From: JAFAGX01 sp035622175
Lineage (GTDB): Bacteria > Acidobacteriota > Terriglobia > Terriglobales > Acidobacteriaceae
DNA length: 64,000 nucleotides
Direction of reading: 5' to 3'
Assembly: GCA_035622175.1 (NCBI GenBank)
Contig: DASPVV010000121.1
Coordinates: forward strand, 1-64,000
Part shown: positions 1 through 7,823 of the stretch, piece by piece
Position numbering within the stretch: the first letter of the stretch is position 1
Layout of the letters: each line of letters starts with the position of its first letter
Position numbers and translations under genes: made by a program
The notes under the pieces: generated by a model
Told to the model about the DNA's origin: nothing
Seen by the model: the letters and a program-made list of their open reading frames with translations, nothing else
Database searches by the model: none

Positions 1-1
1 C

Positions 2-874
2 GCCGCCTCATCCACCCTCTCCCGCCGGGCGGCCGACCGCGCTATCAACGTCGACATCATCTTTCCCGTTCTCCATGGCACCTTCGGCGAGGATGGAACG
101 ATTCAGGGATTATTGGAGCTGGCGGATATGCCCTATGTCGGCGCCGGCGTTCTGGGGTCGGCTGCGGGCATGGACAAGGACATCATGAAGGCGCTGTTCC
201 GCGCTGCCGGATTGCCCCTCGTCAAACACTTGACCCTCCTGCGGAGCGAGTGGACCGCTCAACCGAAGCAAGTACGAAAACGGATCGAACGGCACTTAAA
301 ATACCCCCTGTTTGTGAAGCCGGCGAACTTAGGTTCCTCGGTCGGCATCTCGAAAGTGCATGCTCCGAACGAACTCGGCTCTGGGATTGAAGAAGCCGCG
401 AGGTTTGACCGCAAAATCGTGATCGAACAGGGCGTGGGCGGAAGGAAACAGAAGGCACGTGAACTGGAATGCTCGGTGCTTGGAAACGACCGACCCGAGG
501 CTTCCCTACCCGGTGAGATCGTGCCCAGCAAAGAATTCTACGATTATGAGGCTAAGTATCTCGATGAAGGCTCGCAGCTGATCATCCCGGCACGACTCCG
601 CAAACGGGAGAGCCAAGCCGTACAGCAGCTCGCGATTCGAGCCTTTCAAGCCGTCGACTGCTCCGGTCTGGCGCGCGTCGACTTTCTGATGGAGCCTACG
701 ACGCACAGAATCTACGTCAATGAAATCAATACCATGCCAGGCTTCACGGCCATCAGCATGTATCCGAAGCTGTGGGCCGCCACAGGGCTGTCGTATTCGC
801 GGTTGATCGAGCGATTGATCGAGCTCGGGTTGGAACGGCATGCCGAAAAGAGGAGGAACCAGTACAGCCGTTAA
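2..874 (+). CDS. ddl: D-alanine--D-alanine ligase (5' end cut by window)
   Basis: Cytoplasmic ATP-grasp ligase joining two D-alanines for peptidoglycan precursors. The frame is open from base 2, so the N-terminus lies outside the window. The conserved family segment FPVLHGTFGEDGTIQG is already present before the TTG at 113, so that codon is not the start. The ATP-grasp core (PLFVKPANLGSSVGISK) and the C-terminal metal and substrate segment (RVDFLM, then VNEINTMPGFT) follow in the usual order. It ends with TAA at 872-874. The part seen is 290 codons; complete Ddl proteins are usually 310-370 residues. The next functional gene starts about 600 bases downstream, after a decayed gene fragment and a riboswitch, so Ddl is probably the end of its own transcript. 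Confidence 0.95.
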   Translation, partial: AASSTLSRRAADRAINVDIIFPVLHGTFGEDGTIQGLLELADMPYVGAGVLGSAAGMDKDIMKALFRAAGLPLVKHLTLLRSEWTAQPKQVRKRIERHLKYPLFVKPANLGSSVGISKVHAPNELGSGIEEAARFDRKIVIEQGVGGRKQKARELECSVLGNDRPEASLPGEIVPSKEFYDYEAKYLDEGSQLIIPARLRKRESQAVQQLAIRAFQAVDCSGLARVDFLMEPTTHRIYVNEINTMPGFTAISMYPKLWAATGLSYSRLIERLIELGLERHAEKRRNQYSR

Positions 875-893
875 CCAGCCCCTCGAAGACGAC

Positions 894-1078
894 ACCAGGG
901 CGCCCCTCGCATTCTATGCGGGAGACTAGAAGACGGCGCGCGAAGAACTGAAGCATTCGGACCAGAACGACGTCTTCATCCAGTGCATGCAGGGACAGGC
1001 CTACGAAAACCTGGGGGATCGCGGGAAGGCGCTGTGTCCCGGGCGGTTTAGATTCCAGCCGATCCTCTCCGTGTGAAC
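894..1078 (+). pseudogene. Decayed fragment of a TPR-repeat protein
   Basis: In the frame starting at 903 the DNA reads PLAFYAGD, stop, KTAREELKHSDQNDVF and on through QGQAYENLGDRGKAL, which is a recognisable tetratricopeptide hairpin pair. A TAG at 927-929 sits where TPR families usually carry Tyr (TAC/TAT to TAG). After KAL the similarity stops and the frame ends at 1076-1078. There is no start codon or ribosome site. I read this as the remnant of an exported TPR protein gene left between ddl and the riboswitch. The TPR assignment rests on the repeat pattern only. Confidence 0.5.
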
Positions 1079-1257
1079 CATCTCGGTTTCGCAGGTCCGT
1101 GGGCAAATGCACGAATCCAGACGCACGCCGGGCCGGCTGACGGGACTGGGTTTCCTAAAGTCTCAGTGCGCTTCGGGCCATCGATATTTTCTTGACGCAC
1201 CTTGGGTGGGATGTGTACGATATCAAGTGAACGGTTGCTCTTCGGAGCACGCCGGGA

Positions 1258-1366
1258 TTTCATGCAGAGTGGCTGAGGGACGAGCCCTGCGACGCCACGG
1301 CAACCGGATCAGGAACGATCCTGACTGTCAGGTGCCAACTCTCTCCTGGAAACGGGGAACATGAGA
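1258..1366 (+). promoter_or_regulatory. SAM riboswitch (SAM-I type)
   Basis: The segment has the SAM-I order of conserved blocks: P1 5' strand TTTCATG (1258-1264), then AGAGTGGCTGAGGGA, GCCCTGCGACGCC, ACGGCAACC, a P3-like hairpin around 1306-1325, AGGTGCCAACTC, CTCCTGGAAAC and the P1 3' strand CATGAGA (1360-1366). It lies on the same strand as, and about 120 bases before, the threonine-synthase-like gene, with a terminator-like hairpin between them. Known SAM-I switches turn off methionine, cysteine or SAM supply genes when SAM is plentiful. Here that implies control of the downstream PLP enzyme and ThiS-like gene. Confidence 0.9.
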
Positions 1367-1395
1367 TTCGGATGCGATGTGTTTTTGCCTCCGCA

Positions 1396-1436
1396 GCCTC
1401 TTTTCCTATTCCCGGAAAAAGAGGCCTTCGCATTTT
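1396..1436 (+). terminator. Putative riboswitch expression-platform terminator
   Basis: GCCTCTTTTCC (1396-1406) can pair with GGAAAAAGAGGC (1414-1425), giving a long stem with one bulged A, followed within a few bases by CATTTT (1431-1436). Placed between the SAM aptamer and the coding region, it could be the terminator of an attenuation switch. The U-run is short, so termination efficiency is uncertain. I did not find an obvious antiterminator by eye. Confidence 0.55.
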
Positions 1437-1486
1437 AGGACTCTTTTCCCAGGCTCGTCCCAGCTGCTCAGAAGGTGACGAGCAGG

Positions 1487-2752
1487 ATGACGCCCTACGA
1501 ATTGCGCTGTCGGGAATGTGGTAAGAGCTGGGGAAACCAGGCCCGCTCGATCTGCGACGATTGTTTTTCTCCCCTGGAAGTTTTTTACGATTACGGCGCG
1601 TTGCGCCGCCAGTTCACCCGCGAGCAGATCACGAGCCGTGCGCCGAATCTCTGGCGATACGCCGAACTGCTCCCCCTGCCCCAGGGTTTTCAGCCGAGCC
1701 TGCCCACCGGCTTCACGCCGCTGCTACCAGCGCCGCGCCTGGCCAACGCCTTGGGGGCGAAGCGGCTATGGCTCAAAAATGACGCGGTTTGCTTGCCCAC
1801 CCTCAGTTTCAAGGACCGGGTGGTGGCCGTGGCCTTGGCCCAAGCCCGAAGTTTTGGCTTCGACACCGTGGCCTGCTCCTCGACCGGCAATTTGGCCAAT
1901 GCGGTGGCGGCACAGGCGGTCCGTAACGGATTCAAGGCCTGGATCTTCACTCCGGCTGATCTCGAGCCTGCGAAGATTCTGGGCACTCAGGTCTTTGGCG
2001 CAAAGCTGGTGCGCATCGCCGGCAATTATGACCAAGTGAACCGGTTGTGCTCGCAAATTGCGGACGAATATCGCTGGGGATTCGTCAATGTGAACCTGCG
2101 GCCGTACTATGCGGAAGGATCAAAGACGGTGGGATTCGAGATTGCCGAGCAACTCGGCTGGCGTCTGCCGGATAACGTGGTGGTGCCGATGGCAGGCGGA
2201 TCGCTGATCAGCAAGATCAAGAAAGCCTTCGAGGAACTGACCAGTCTCGGCCTGGTCGAGCCTCGGAGGGTGAAGATCTTCGGCGCGCAAGCCACGGGGT
2301 GCTCTCCCATTGCAACCGCGGTGAAGGCGGGGCATGAGGACATCGAGCCTCAGAAACCGGCCACTTTGGCCCGTTCCCTGGCCATTGGAAATCCGGCCGA
2401 CGGCCCCTACGCCATCCAGGCCATTCGCACGAGCGGCGGCTGGGCGGAGGATGTCTCGGATGGCGAAATCGTGGAGTCGATGCGGCTGCTCGCCGAAACT
2501 GAAGGTATCTTCAGCGAAACTGCGGGCGGCGTGACCGTCGGCTGCGCCCGCAAGCTGTACCGGCAAGGCCGGATTCCCCCGGACGAGACGACCGTCCTCT
2601 GCATCACCGGCAATGGCTTGAAGACCACCGACGCGCTGGCGGGCACCTTCGCAGCCGAGGAACCCATTCGTCCCAAACTAGCCGAATTCGCAGGGTTGCT
2701 CGAGCCAGCCCACGAGGGGTCCACCCCGCTCGCAGAAATTGTGGAGGCTTGA
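1487..2752 (+). CDS. Threonine-synthase-like PLP enzyme under SAM riboswitch
   Basis: Fold-type II PLP enzyme of the threonine synthase family, 421 residues from ATG 1487. A GTG at 1475 is possible, but AGAAGG at 1470-1475 fits the ATG better. The N-terminus holds a zinc ribbon (CREC at about 9-12, CDDC at about 25-28). The PLP lysine is Lys109 in TLSFKDR, and a Ser/Gly phosphate loop (MAGGSLISK) follows. Textbook threonine synthase converts O-phosphohomoserine to threonine, but here the gene follows a SAM riboswitch and its stop is one base before a ThiS/MoaD-like sulfur carrier gene. That context suggests a role in sulfur amino-acid synthesis, for example replacing phosphate on an activated homoserine or serine with sulfur. 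Family membership is clear; the exact substrate is inference. Confidence 0.85.
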   Translation: MTPYELRCRECGKSWGNQARSICDDCFSPLEVFYDYGALRRQFTREQITSRAPNLWRYAELLPLPQGFQPSLPTGFTPLLPAPRLANALGAKRLWLKNDAVCLPTLSFKDRVVAVALAQARSFGFDTVACSSTGNLANAVAAQAVRNGFKAWIFTPADLEPAKILGTQVFGAKLVRIAGNYDQVNRLCSQIADEYRWGFVNVNLRPYYAEGSKTVGFEIAEQLGWRLPDNVVVPMAGGSLISKIKKAFEELTSLGLVEPRRVKIFGAQATGCSPIATAVKAGHEDIEPQKPATLARSLAIGNPADGPYAIQAIRTSGGWAEDVSDGEIVESMRLLAETEGIFSETAGGVTVGCARKLYRQGRIPPDETTVLCITGNGLKTTDALAGTFAAEEPIRPKLAEFAGLLEPAHEGSTPLAEIVEA

Positions 2753-2753
2753 C

Positions 2754-3047
2754 ATGGCCATCACGGTCGAAATTCCAACCGCCCTGCGCCGCCATACCGG
2801 CGGCACCGCCCGGGTGAGCTGTTCGCCCACCAATCTGGGAGAGCTGTTGGCCATGCTCGGTCAGCAGTTCCCCGAGTTGCAGCCGCATCTGCGCGACGAC
2901 GCCGGGCAGATTCGCCGCTTCCTCAACATCTACGTCAATGAAGAAGACATCCGCTTCCTCGGCGGAAATAGCTACACCTTCCAGGAAGGAGACGAGGTCC
3001 TGCTCGTGCCCTCGATTGCCGGTGGTACCGCCCCGAGCGGGATCTGA
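2754..3047 (+). CDS. ThiS/MoaD-like sulfur carrier with C-terminal extension
   Basis: A 97-residue beta-grasp protein starting at ATG 2754, one base after the previous stop, with GGAGG in the end of that gene as ribosome site. It has the MoaD/ThiS pattern: a short beta-hairpin start (ITVEIPTALRRH), FLNIYVNEEDIRFL, and the late GDEVLLVPSIAGG. The Gly-Gly that would be adenylated and thiocarboxylated is Gly90-Gly91, but six more residues (TAPSGI) follow. Carriers such as QbsE and the Wolinella HcyS also carry residues after Gly-Gly that a JAMM protease removes. No such protease or E1-like activator is seen in this window. Its partner is probably the PLP enzyme directly upstream. Confidence 0.85.
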   Translation: MAITVEIPTALRRHTGGTARVSCSPTNLGELLAMLGQQFPELQPHLRDDAGQIRRFLNIYVNEEDIRFLGGNSYTFQEGDEVLLVPSIAGGTAPSGI

Positions 3048-3063
3048 GAGGTCCGACAGACGC

Positions 3064-3117
3064 TTGCCTCCCACGACAAGTTTGGGCTATGATAGCATCT
3101 AACTAACTGGTTAATTA
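3064..3117 (+). promoter_or_regulatory. Promoter and palindromic operator of the TetR-efflux operon
   Basis: TTGCCT (3064-3069) and TATGAT (3088-3093) are spaced by 18 bases. The expected transcription start, near 3100, falls in an imperfect palindrome with arms TAACTAAC (3100-3107) and GTTAATTA (3110-3117), matching at 7 of 8 positions. It ends two bases before the tetR ATG. This is the usual place for autoregulation by a TetR repressor. The leader would be about 20 bases with no Shine-Dalgarno sequence. Confidence 0.55.
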
Positions 3118-3119
3118 AT

Positions 3120-3797
3120 ATGGCGAGCAGAGTGGTTTCATCCCGCCTGGGTTCCCGGGGCCGGCCGGAACAGAGTCGGGCTGCCATCCTGCAGGCTGCG
3201 ATCCAAGAGTTTGCCCAGCGGGGAATGGCCGGCGCCCGGACCGATGCCATTGCCCAGGCTGCCAAGGTCAATAAGGCCTTGCTGTACTACTACTTCCGCG
3301 ATAAGGAGACCCTCTATGGCGCCTCCCTCGATCATGCCTTCGGGCAAATGCGCGATCATCTTATCGAAGTCCTCGATCGCGACCTGGCCCCCCGCGACAA
3401 GATTTTGACTTATGTGGGCTCGTACTTCGATTACATCTCCAGTCACCAGGTCAACCGCGACCTGATTCAGATGGAAATGATGCGTTCCGGGCACGGTTCG
3501 CCCCATTTGAAGCGCATCGCCAAGCGGTACTTCCAACCGCTGTACCTCAGACTGAGCGAGGTGATTCGTCGCGGAATCGCGGCGGGAGAGTTTCGTCCGA
3601 TGAACCCGCTGCAATTCATTCCCTCGATGGTTGCCCTGGTGGTCTTTTATTTCATCAGCGCTCCGGTGACCAAGAGTGTTCTCGGCTTCGATCCGTTGTC
3701 GGCGGAGCGAATTGCCGAACGTCGAGCGGCGGTGCTCGACTTCATCGCGGCGGCGTTGTTTCTGCCCCACAAGAAACAGGAAAGAGGGCTGTTATGA
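3120..3797 (+). CDS. TetR/AcrR-family transcriptional regulator
   Basis: A 225-residue repressor with an N-terminal helix-turn-helix of the TetR type (about residues 20-65: AILQAAIQEFAQRG, then TDAIAQAAKVNKALLYYYFRDKETL) and a C-terminal ligand-binding helical domain. It heads an operon with an HlyD protein and ABC-2 exporter genes, so it most likely controls export of the compound it senses. The ATG at 3120 follows the palindrome directly and no ribosome site is visible, consistent with a very short leader. Its TGA overlaps the ATG of the next small gene (ATGA at 3794-3797). Confidence 0.92.
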   Translation: MASRVVSSRLGSRGRPEQSRAAILQAAIQEFAQRGMAGARTDAIAQAAKVNKALLYYYFRDKETLYGASLDHAFGQMRDHLIEVLDRDLAPRDKILTYVGSYFDYISSHQVNRDLIQMEMMRSGHGSPHLKRIAKRYFQPLYLRLSEVIRRGIAAGEFRPMNPLQFIPSMVALVVFYFISAPVTKSVLGFDPLSAERIAERRAAVLDFIAAALFLPHKKQERGLL

Positions 3798-3961
3798 GCC
3801 TGCATGACGAATTCTTGAAGATCTTGAGCGTGCTTCTCGCCCCGCCATCGTCGGCGGAACCGTCCCTGTCCGAAACTTGCGCGCCGGATGCGGTAGGTCC
3901 CGATGCCCCTCCCCCCGCGCCGCGGCGGCAGGAGAAGAAGCCCCGGAGCCTTCGGTCATGA
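3794..3961 (+). CDS. 55-aa translationally coupled peptide in efflux operon
   Basis: A 55-codon frame with ATGA overlaps at both ends: its ATG overlaps the tetR TGA (3794-3797) and its TGA overlaps the ATG of the HlyD gene (3958-3961). GAAAGAGGG about 6-15 bases upstream is a plausible ribosome site. The product starts MSLHDEFLKILSVLLAP, an amphipathic or hydrophobic stretch, then becomes Pro/Ala/Ser-rich and ends with a basic tail (RRQEKKPRSLRS). No family is recognised. It may mainly couple translation through the operon, or be a small membrane-associated accessory. An alternative is that the HlyD gene uses a weak TTG at 3877, but the ATG at 3958 directly precedes the membrane anchor. Confidence 0.45.
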   Translation: MSLHDEFLKILSVLLAPPSSAEPSLSETCAPDAVGPDAPPPAPRRQEKKPRSLRS

Positions 3962-5055
3962 GCGTGCGAAACCGATTTCTGCTGATCGTAGCCATCATCT
4001 TCGCGATCTCGCTCACGTATTACTTTGTTTCGACGCCCAGCAATCGCGACCTCGTGCTGATCGGAACCGTAGATTCCAACCAGGTCATTGTGAGTCCCCA
4101 GATTCAGGGTCGCATACAAAAGTTGCTCGTGGAGGAAGGAACCCAGGTCAAGCCAGGCGACCTCATCGCTGTGCTCGACCCTTCCGAACTCGAAGCCGAA
4201 GAGCGTGCCGCGGCGGCCACCATTGACAGCCTGAAGTACAGAGTTGCGGAGACCGAGTCAACTCTCCAAGCCACCGCAGGATCTACCACCAGCAACGTGG
4301 CCAACGCACAAGCCCGGTTGGCTTCGGTACGGGCGCAACTGTCCCAGGCCGAAGCCACACTGGAACGTACCCAGAGTGACAGCCGGCGAACCATCGAGCT
4401 GGCGAAACAAGGGGTGGCCTCCGATCAGGATCGGGTTCAGGCAGAGACCAACCTGGCGGCGCAATTCGCGGTGGTTGAATCCCTCAAGCAGCAAGTGAGC
4501 GCCGCGCAGGCGGATCTTGATACCGCGGTCGCCAACACCCACACCGCCCATGCCGCTGAGCGTACGGTCGACTCCACGCGGGCTCAGCTGAGCAATGCCA
4601 TTGCCATGCTGAAGCAGGCTGAAGTACGGCTGGGCTACACCAAGATCTATGCTCCCATCAGTGCAACCGTCTCCGTGCGGGCGGCTCGCGAAGGAGAAGT
4701 CTTGAATCCGGGCCAGCCGATCGTCACCCTCGTCAACTTGAGCGACACCTGGGTTCGCGCCGCCATTCCAGAAACCGAAGCTGACCACATCGGCCTGGGA
4801 GACGTCTTGCCCATTCGCCTGCCCGGCGGCACCCTGACATCGGGGAAAGTATTCTTCAAGGCCGCCGAGGCCGATTTCGCCACCCAGCGCGATGTCAACC
4901 GGCGCAAGCGCGATATCCGAACCATTGTGCTGAAAGTGCGGCTGGACAACCCCCGCGGCGCCTACGTTCCCGGGATGACCGCAGAAGTCTTAGTATCGCC
5001 GGCGCAACTCAAGGGCACCGCCCCGACAAACACTGCCGCGGAGACCGAACCGTGA
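3958..5055 (+). CDS. HlyD/EmrA-type membrane fusion protein
   Basis: A periplasmic adaptor linking the inner-membrane exporter to an outer-membrane channel. The chosen ATG 3958 gives 365 residues with one N-terminal membrane anchor (NRFLLIVAIIFAISLTYYF). The biotinyl-lipoyl half-motif follows (VIVSPQIQGRIQKLLVEEGTQ; VKPGDLIAVLDP), then a long Ala/Gln-rich coiled-coil hairpin of about 130 residues, the second lipoyl half (YTKIYAPISATVS) and the beta-barrel (TWVRAAIPETEAD). It overlaps the upstream 55-aa ORF and the downstream ATPase gene (GTGA at 5052-5055), so the operon is tightly coupled. No outer-membrane TolC-like gene is present here. Confidence 0.93.
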   Translation: MSVRNRFLLIVAIIFAISLTYYFVSTPSNRDLVLIGTVDSNQVIVSPQIQGRIQKLLVEEGTQVKPGDLIAVLDPSELEAEERAAAATIDSLKYRVAETESTLQATAGSTTSNVANAQARLASVRAQLSQAEATLERTQSDSRRTIELAKQGVASDQDRVQAETNLAAQFAVVESLKQQVSAAQADLDTAVANTHTAHAAERTVDSTRAQLSNAIAMLKQAEVRLGYTKIYAPISATVSVRAAREGEVLNPGQPIVTLVNLSDTWVRAAIPETEADHIGLGDVLPIRLPGGTLTSGKVFFKAAEADFATQRDVNRRKRDIRTIVLKVRLDNPRGAYVPGMTAEVLVSPAQLKGTAPTNTAAETEP

Positions 5056-6122
5056 TCGCCGATCTCTACAGCGACGGCCGCGCCAGTAGCTCGAGAGAGG
5101 GGGGCGACCAAGGCCCCGCCCCCGGCTCCGACGCGATCGAAGTGGAGCACATCGTCAAAAAGTATGGTGATTTCACCGCCGTCGACGACATTTCCTTCCA
5201 GGTCAAAGAGGGGGAAATCTTTGGCTTGCTCGGCCCGAATGGGGCCGGCAAGTCCACCCTCATCCGCATGATGACCACCCTGATCCCCATCACCGCAGGC
5301 AGAGCCCGGGTGGCGGGTTACGACGTAACCAGGAATCCGAATGCGGCCCGGCGCGCCATTGGGGTCATTCCCCAGGCGCTCACCAGCGATCTTGATCTCA
5401 CCATTGACGAGAACCTGAATATTTATGCCAAGCTGTATGACGTCCCGGCAAAACAGCGGCACGCCGCCATTGAGGAACTGCTGGAGTTGGTGGACCTAGT
5501 GAAGTGGCGCTCCGCCCAGACGAAAACCTTATCGGGCGGCATGCGGCGGCGCCTGGAGATTGCGCGGGGCTTGGTGCATAGGCCGCAGATTTTCTTCCTC
5601 GACGAGCCCACCACGGGACTCGATCCGGTTTCCCGGGTCGGGGTATGGGAGATGCTCACGAACATCAAGGCTCACCGGCAGCTTACGATCCTGATTACGA
5701 CCCATTATATGGACGAAGCCGACCGCCTTTGTGACCGCATTGCCATCGTGGATCACGGCAAGTTGGTCGCACTCGATACCCCCCAAGCCCTGAAGGCGAG
5801 CGTCCCGGGATCGAATGTGATCGAGGTGCAGTTTGCCCATGTACCTTCGGATTGGGAGAAACATTTGCGAGCGTTAAACGGCGTGACCCGGGTTGAAGCG
5901 CAAGCTCCGGGGGTGTACCGAATCTTGACGGGAAACGGTTCTGCGACCACTACGCAGCTGGTCGAATCCACGGTCCAAGCGGGGGTGGCGGTGAAGTCGC
6001 TCTCCGTACAAAACACCACTCTCGATGACGTGTTCGTCCATTACACGGGGCGGCAACTGCGTGACGAACTGCAAAAAGCCTTTGCCTTTGTGATGCCGCA
6101 GAAGCCGGGATTGCGCCCATGA
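5052..6122 (+). CDS. ABC-2 exporter ATP-binding protein (DrrA-like)
   Basis: A 356-residue nucleotide-binding subunit of an ABC-2 drug or polymer exporter. It starts at GTG 5052 overlapping the HlyD stop. Walker A is GPNGAGKST, the Q-loop is VIPQ, the ABC signature is LSGGMRRRLEIARG, Walker B is IFFLDEPT with the catalytic Glu, and the switch His is in LITTHYMDEAD. The first 35 residues are a Ser/Gly-rich leader before the domain, and a C-terminal extension of about 90 residues resembles the DrrA tail. It pairs with the permease, whose ATG overlaps its TGA. Confidence 0.95.
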   Translation: MIADLYSDGRASSSREGGDQGPAPGSDAIEVEHIVKKYGDFTAVDDISFQVKEGEIFGLLGPNGAGKSTLIRMMTTLIPITAGRARVAGYDVTRNPNAARRAIGVIPQALTSDLDLTIDENLNIYAKLYDVPAKQRHAAIEELLELVDLVKWRSAQTKTLSGGMRRRLEIARGLVHRPQIFFLDEPTTGLDPVSRVGVWEMLTNIKAHRQLTILITTHYMDEADRLCDRIAIVDHGKLVALDTPQALKASVPGSNVIEVQFAHVPSDWEKHLRALNGVTRVEAQAPGVYRILTGNGSATTTQLVESTVQAGVAVKSLSVQNTTLDDVFVHYTGRQLRDELQKAFAFVMPQKPGLRP

Positions 6123-7231
6123 ATCGGATGTTGGCCATTATCGAGCGCGAGATGCGGAAGTTCTTCCGCTCTCCGGCGCTGATGATGGCATCGATGATCT
6201 TTCCTCTGGTGCAGCTCATCGTGCTGGGAAACGCCTTTGGCGGTAAGATTCGCGATGCCAAGCTGGGGCTGGTCGACCAGGACGGCGGTACGCAGGCTCT
6301 GAGAATCCGCGAGGCCTTCGATTCCGTGCGCTCCAACATGCGCACCTTCGAGCCCATCTACTATCGAGACCCCACGACGGCCATGAACGACGTCCGCAAT
6401 GGCAAGATTCAAGGAGCGGTCATCATTCCTCCGCAGTATTCCCGACGCTTCTATGAACAGGATCAGCCGCGCATCGCGCTCGTGGTCGACAACAGCGACA
6501 ACTTCATGAGCTCCTCCCTGGAAGACGAACTTACCAGCATCACCAATGCCCTCAATCAACCCACGGTTTCTCCGCGCATTCTCGAGCAGACCGTTCTCGA
6601 CATCGTTGAGTTGTACCCCTACATCGAATACATGAAGTACCTGCTCCCCGGCTCGATTACGCTGGCGATGTTTGTTTCCGTCATGATCGGCGGCGGCATG
6701 CTGTACATCGATGACAAGGCGCGTGGCATCCACGAGGGTTACCTGGTTACGCCGATCACCAAGACCGAACTGGTTTTCGGCCTCAATGGGGCAGGCGCGA
6801 TCAAGGCGGTGTTGACGGGAATGGTCATCACCTTGATCGGTTCCTTGCTGGCAGGAGTGGGAACGGTCTTTCATCCCGCCACCATGGTTGGGTTGCTCAT
6901 CATGATTCTATTGACCTCCCTGGCCTTTAACACCTTCATGTTTCTGCTGATGGTTCGAGTGGAAGATCCGCTCGTGCCGCGTGCAATTTTCGGAATCCTT
7001 AACACTTTGTTGTTCTTTCCCAGCGGTTCCATCTATCCCGTGCAAGCGTTTCCCGCGTGGCTGCGGGCCATTGCCAAGGCTGACCCTTTTACCTATGCGG
7101 TGCATGGCTTCAAGTCCCTGCTTCTGAAGGAGGCCAGCCTGAGCGCGATCGTTCCAGACATGATTTACCTCACCATCTTCGCCTTCATCACCTTGGGCAT
7201 CGCCATCCCGCTGTTCAAGCGAACCTTATGA
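6119..7231 (+). CDS. ABC-2 type permease (DrrB/YhhJ-like)
   Basis: A 370-residue integral membrane subunit. It has an N-terminal membrane helix (ALMMASMIFPLVQLIVLGNAF), a soluble extracytoplasmic domain of roughly 150 residues (from about 40 to 185), then five membrane helices to the C-terminus. This topology is typical of ABC-2 permeases paired with HlyD proteins. It is translationally coupled to the ATPase by an ATGA overlap at 6119-6122 and is the last gene of the TetR-led operon. The substrate cannot be read from sequence. Confidence 0.93.
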   Translation: MNRMLAIIEREMRKFFRSPALMMASMIFPLVQLIVLGNAFGGKIRDAKLGLVDQDGGTQALRIREAFDSVRSNMRTFEPIYYRDPTTAMNDVRNGKIQGAVIIPPQYSRRFYEQDQPRIALVVDNSDNFMSSSLEDELTSITNALNQPTVSPRILEQTVLDIVELYPYIEYMKYLLPGSITLAMFVSVMIGGGMLYIDDKARGIHEGYLVTPITKTELVFGLNGAGAIKAVLTGMVITLIGSLLAGVGTVFHPATMVGLLIMILLTSLAFNTFMFLLMVRVEDPLVPRAIFGILNTLLFFPSGSIYPVQAFPAWLRAIAKADPFTYAVHGFKSLLLKEASLSAIVPDMIYLTIFAFITLGIAIPLFKRTL

Positions 7232-7337
7232 GAGGGGGGATGAAAACCGATCGGAGACCCTTCGGCGGCACGCTCCCCAGTGTTCCCCGGTGTCCTCTCT
7301 ATGGTGAAGCGCAGGGGGCATCCGTTATGCTTAAGCC

Positions 7338-7814
7338 ATGGCCTTGATGGATGCTGACGAGTACGATCCGGCGCGCGAACGAAGACGACGAACCTTGATC
7401 CTTACGATCCTGGGTGTTCTGCTGATCGGGTCGTGGTTTGCCTATCATCTGCGCGATCATCCGGAGCGGGCTACGGCCCGCAGGTTCTTTGCCGCGCTCG
7501 AGAAGCAGGATTACCAGAGGGCCTACGGTATTTGGTTTCAAGATCCAATCTGGAAGCAGCACCTCGCGAAGTACACGAATTATCCCTTCAGCGATTTCTA
7601 CCGCGACTGGGGTCCCGGCGGCGAATGGGGGCTGGTAAAGTCCTATCACATCGATTGCTCGTTAAGCCCGGGAGGCAGCGGGGTTATTGTCCAAGTGACG
7701 ATCAACCAGCGTGCCCAGCACGCCTATGTCTGGGTGCAGAAATTGGACCATACCCTCTCGTTTCCGCCCCAGGAGATCGAGTGCGGCAATTGGTGGACTT
7801 GGCTTTCGGAGTGA
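7338..7814 (+). CDS. Membrane-anchored hypothetical protein
   Basis: 158 residues with no family I recognise. A basic stretch (ERRRR) and one membrane helix (TLILTILGVLLIGSWFAYHL, about 22-41) place the rest of the chain outside the cytoplasm. The outer part has RATARRFFAALEKQDYQRAYGIW, which resembles the start of small NTF2-like or DUF4878-type lipid or peptide-binding domains, and ends with two Cys and a Trp-rich CGNWWTWLSE. The gene lies alone between the exporter operon and the convergent fabD, whose stop is about 10 bases beyond its own. Confidence 0.7.
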   Translation: MALMDADEYDPARERRRRTLILTILGVLLIGSWFAYHLRDHPERATARRFFAALEKQDYQRAYGIWFQDPIWKQHLAKYTNYPFSDFYRDWGPGGEWGLVKSYHIDCSLSPGGSGVIVQVTINQRAQHAYVWVQKLDHTLSFPPQEIECGNWWTWLSE

Positions 7815-7823
7815 GTTTCGATC

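Noticed and set aside
6041..6874. 277-codon minus-strand frame over the ABC permease
   Set aside because: His/Asp/Gln-rich composition typical of antisense frames; no recognised motif.
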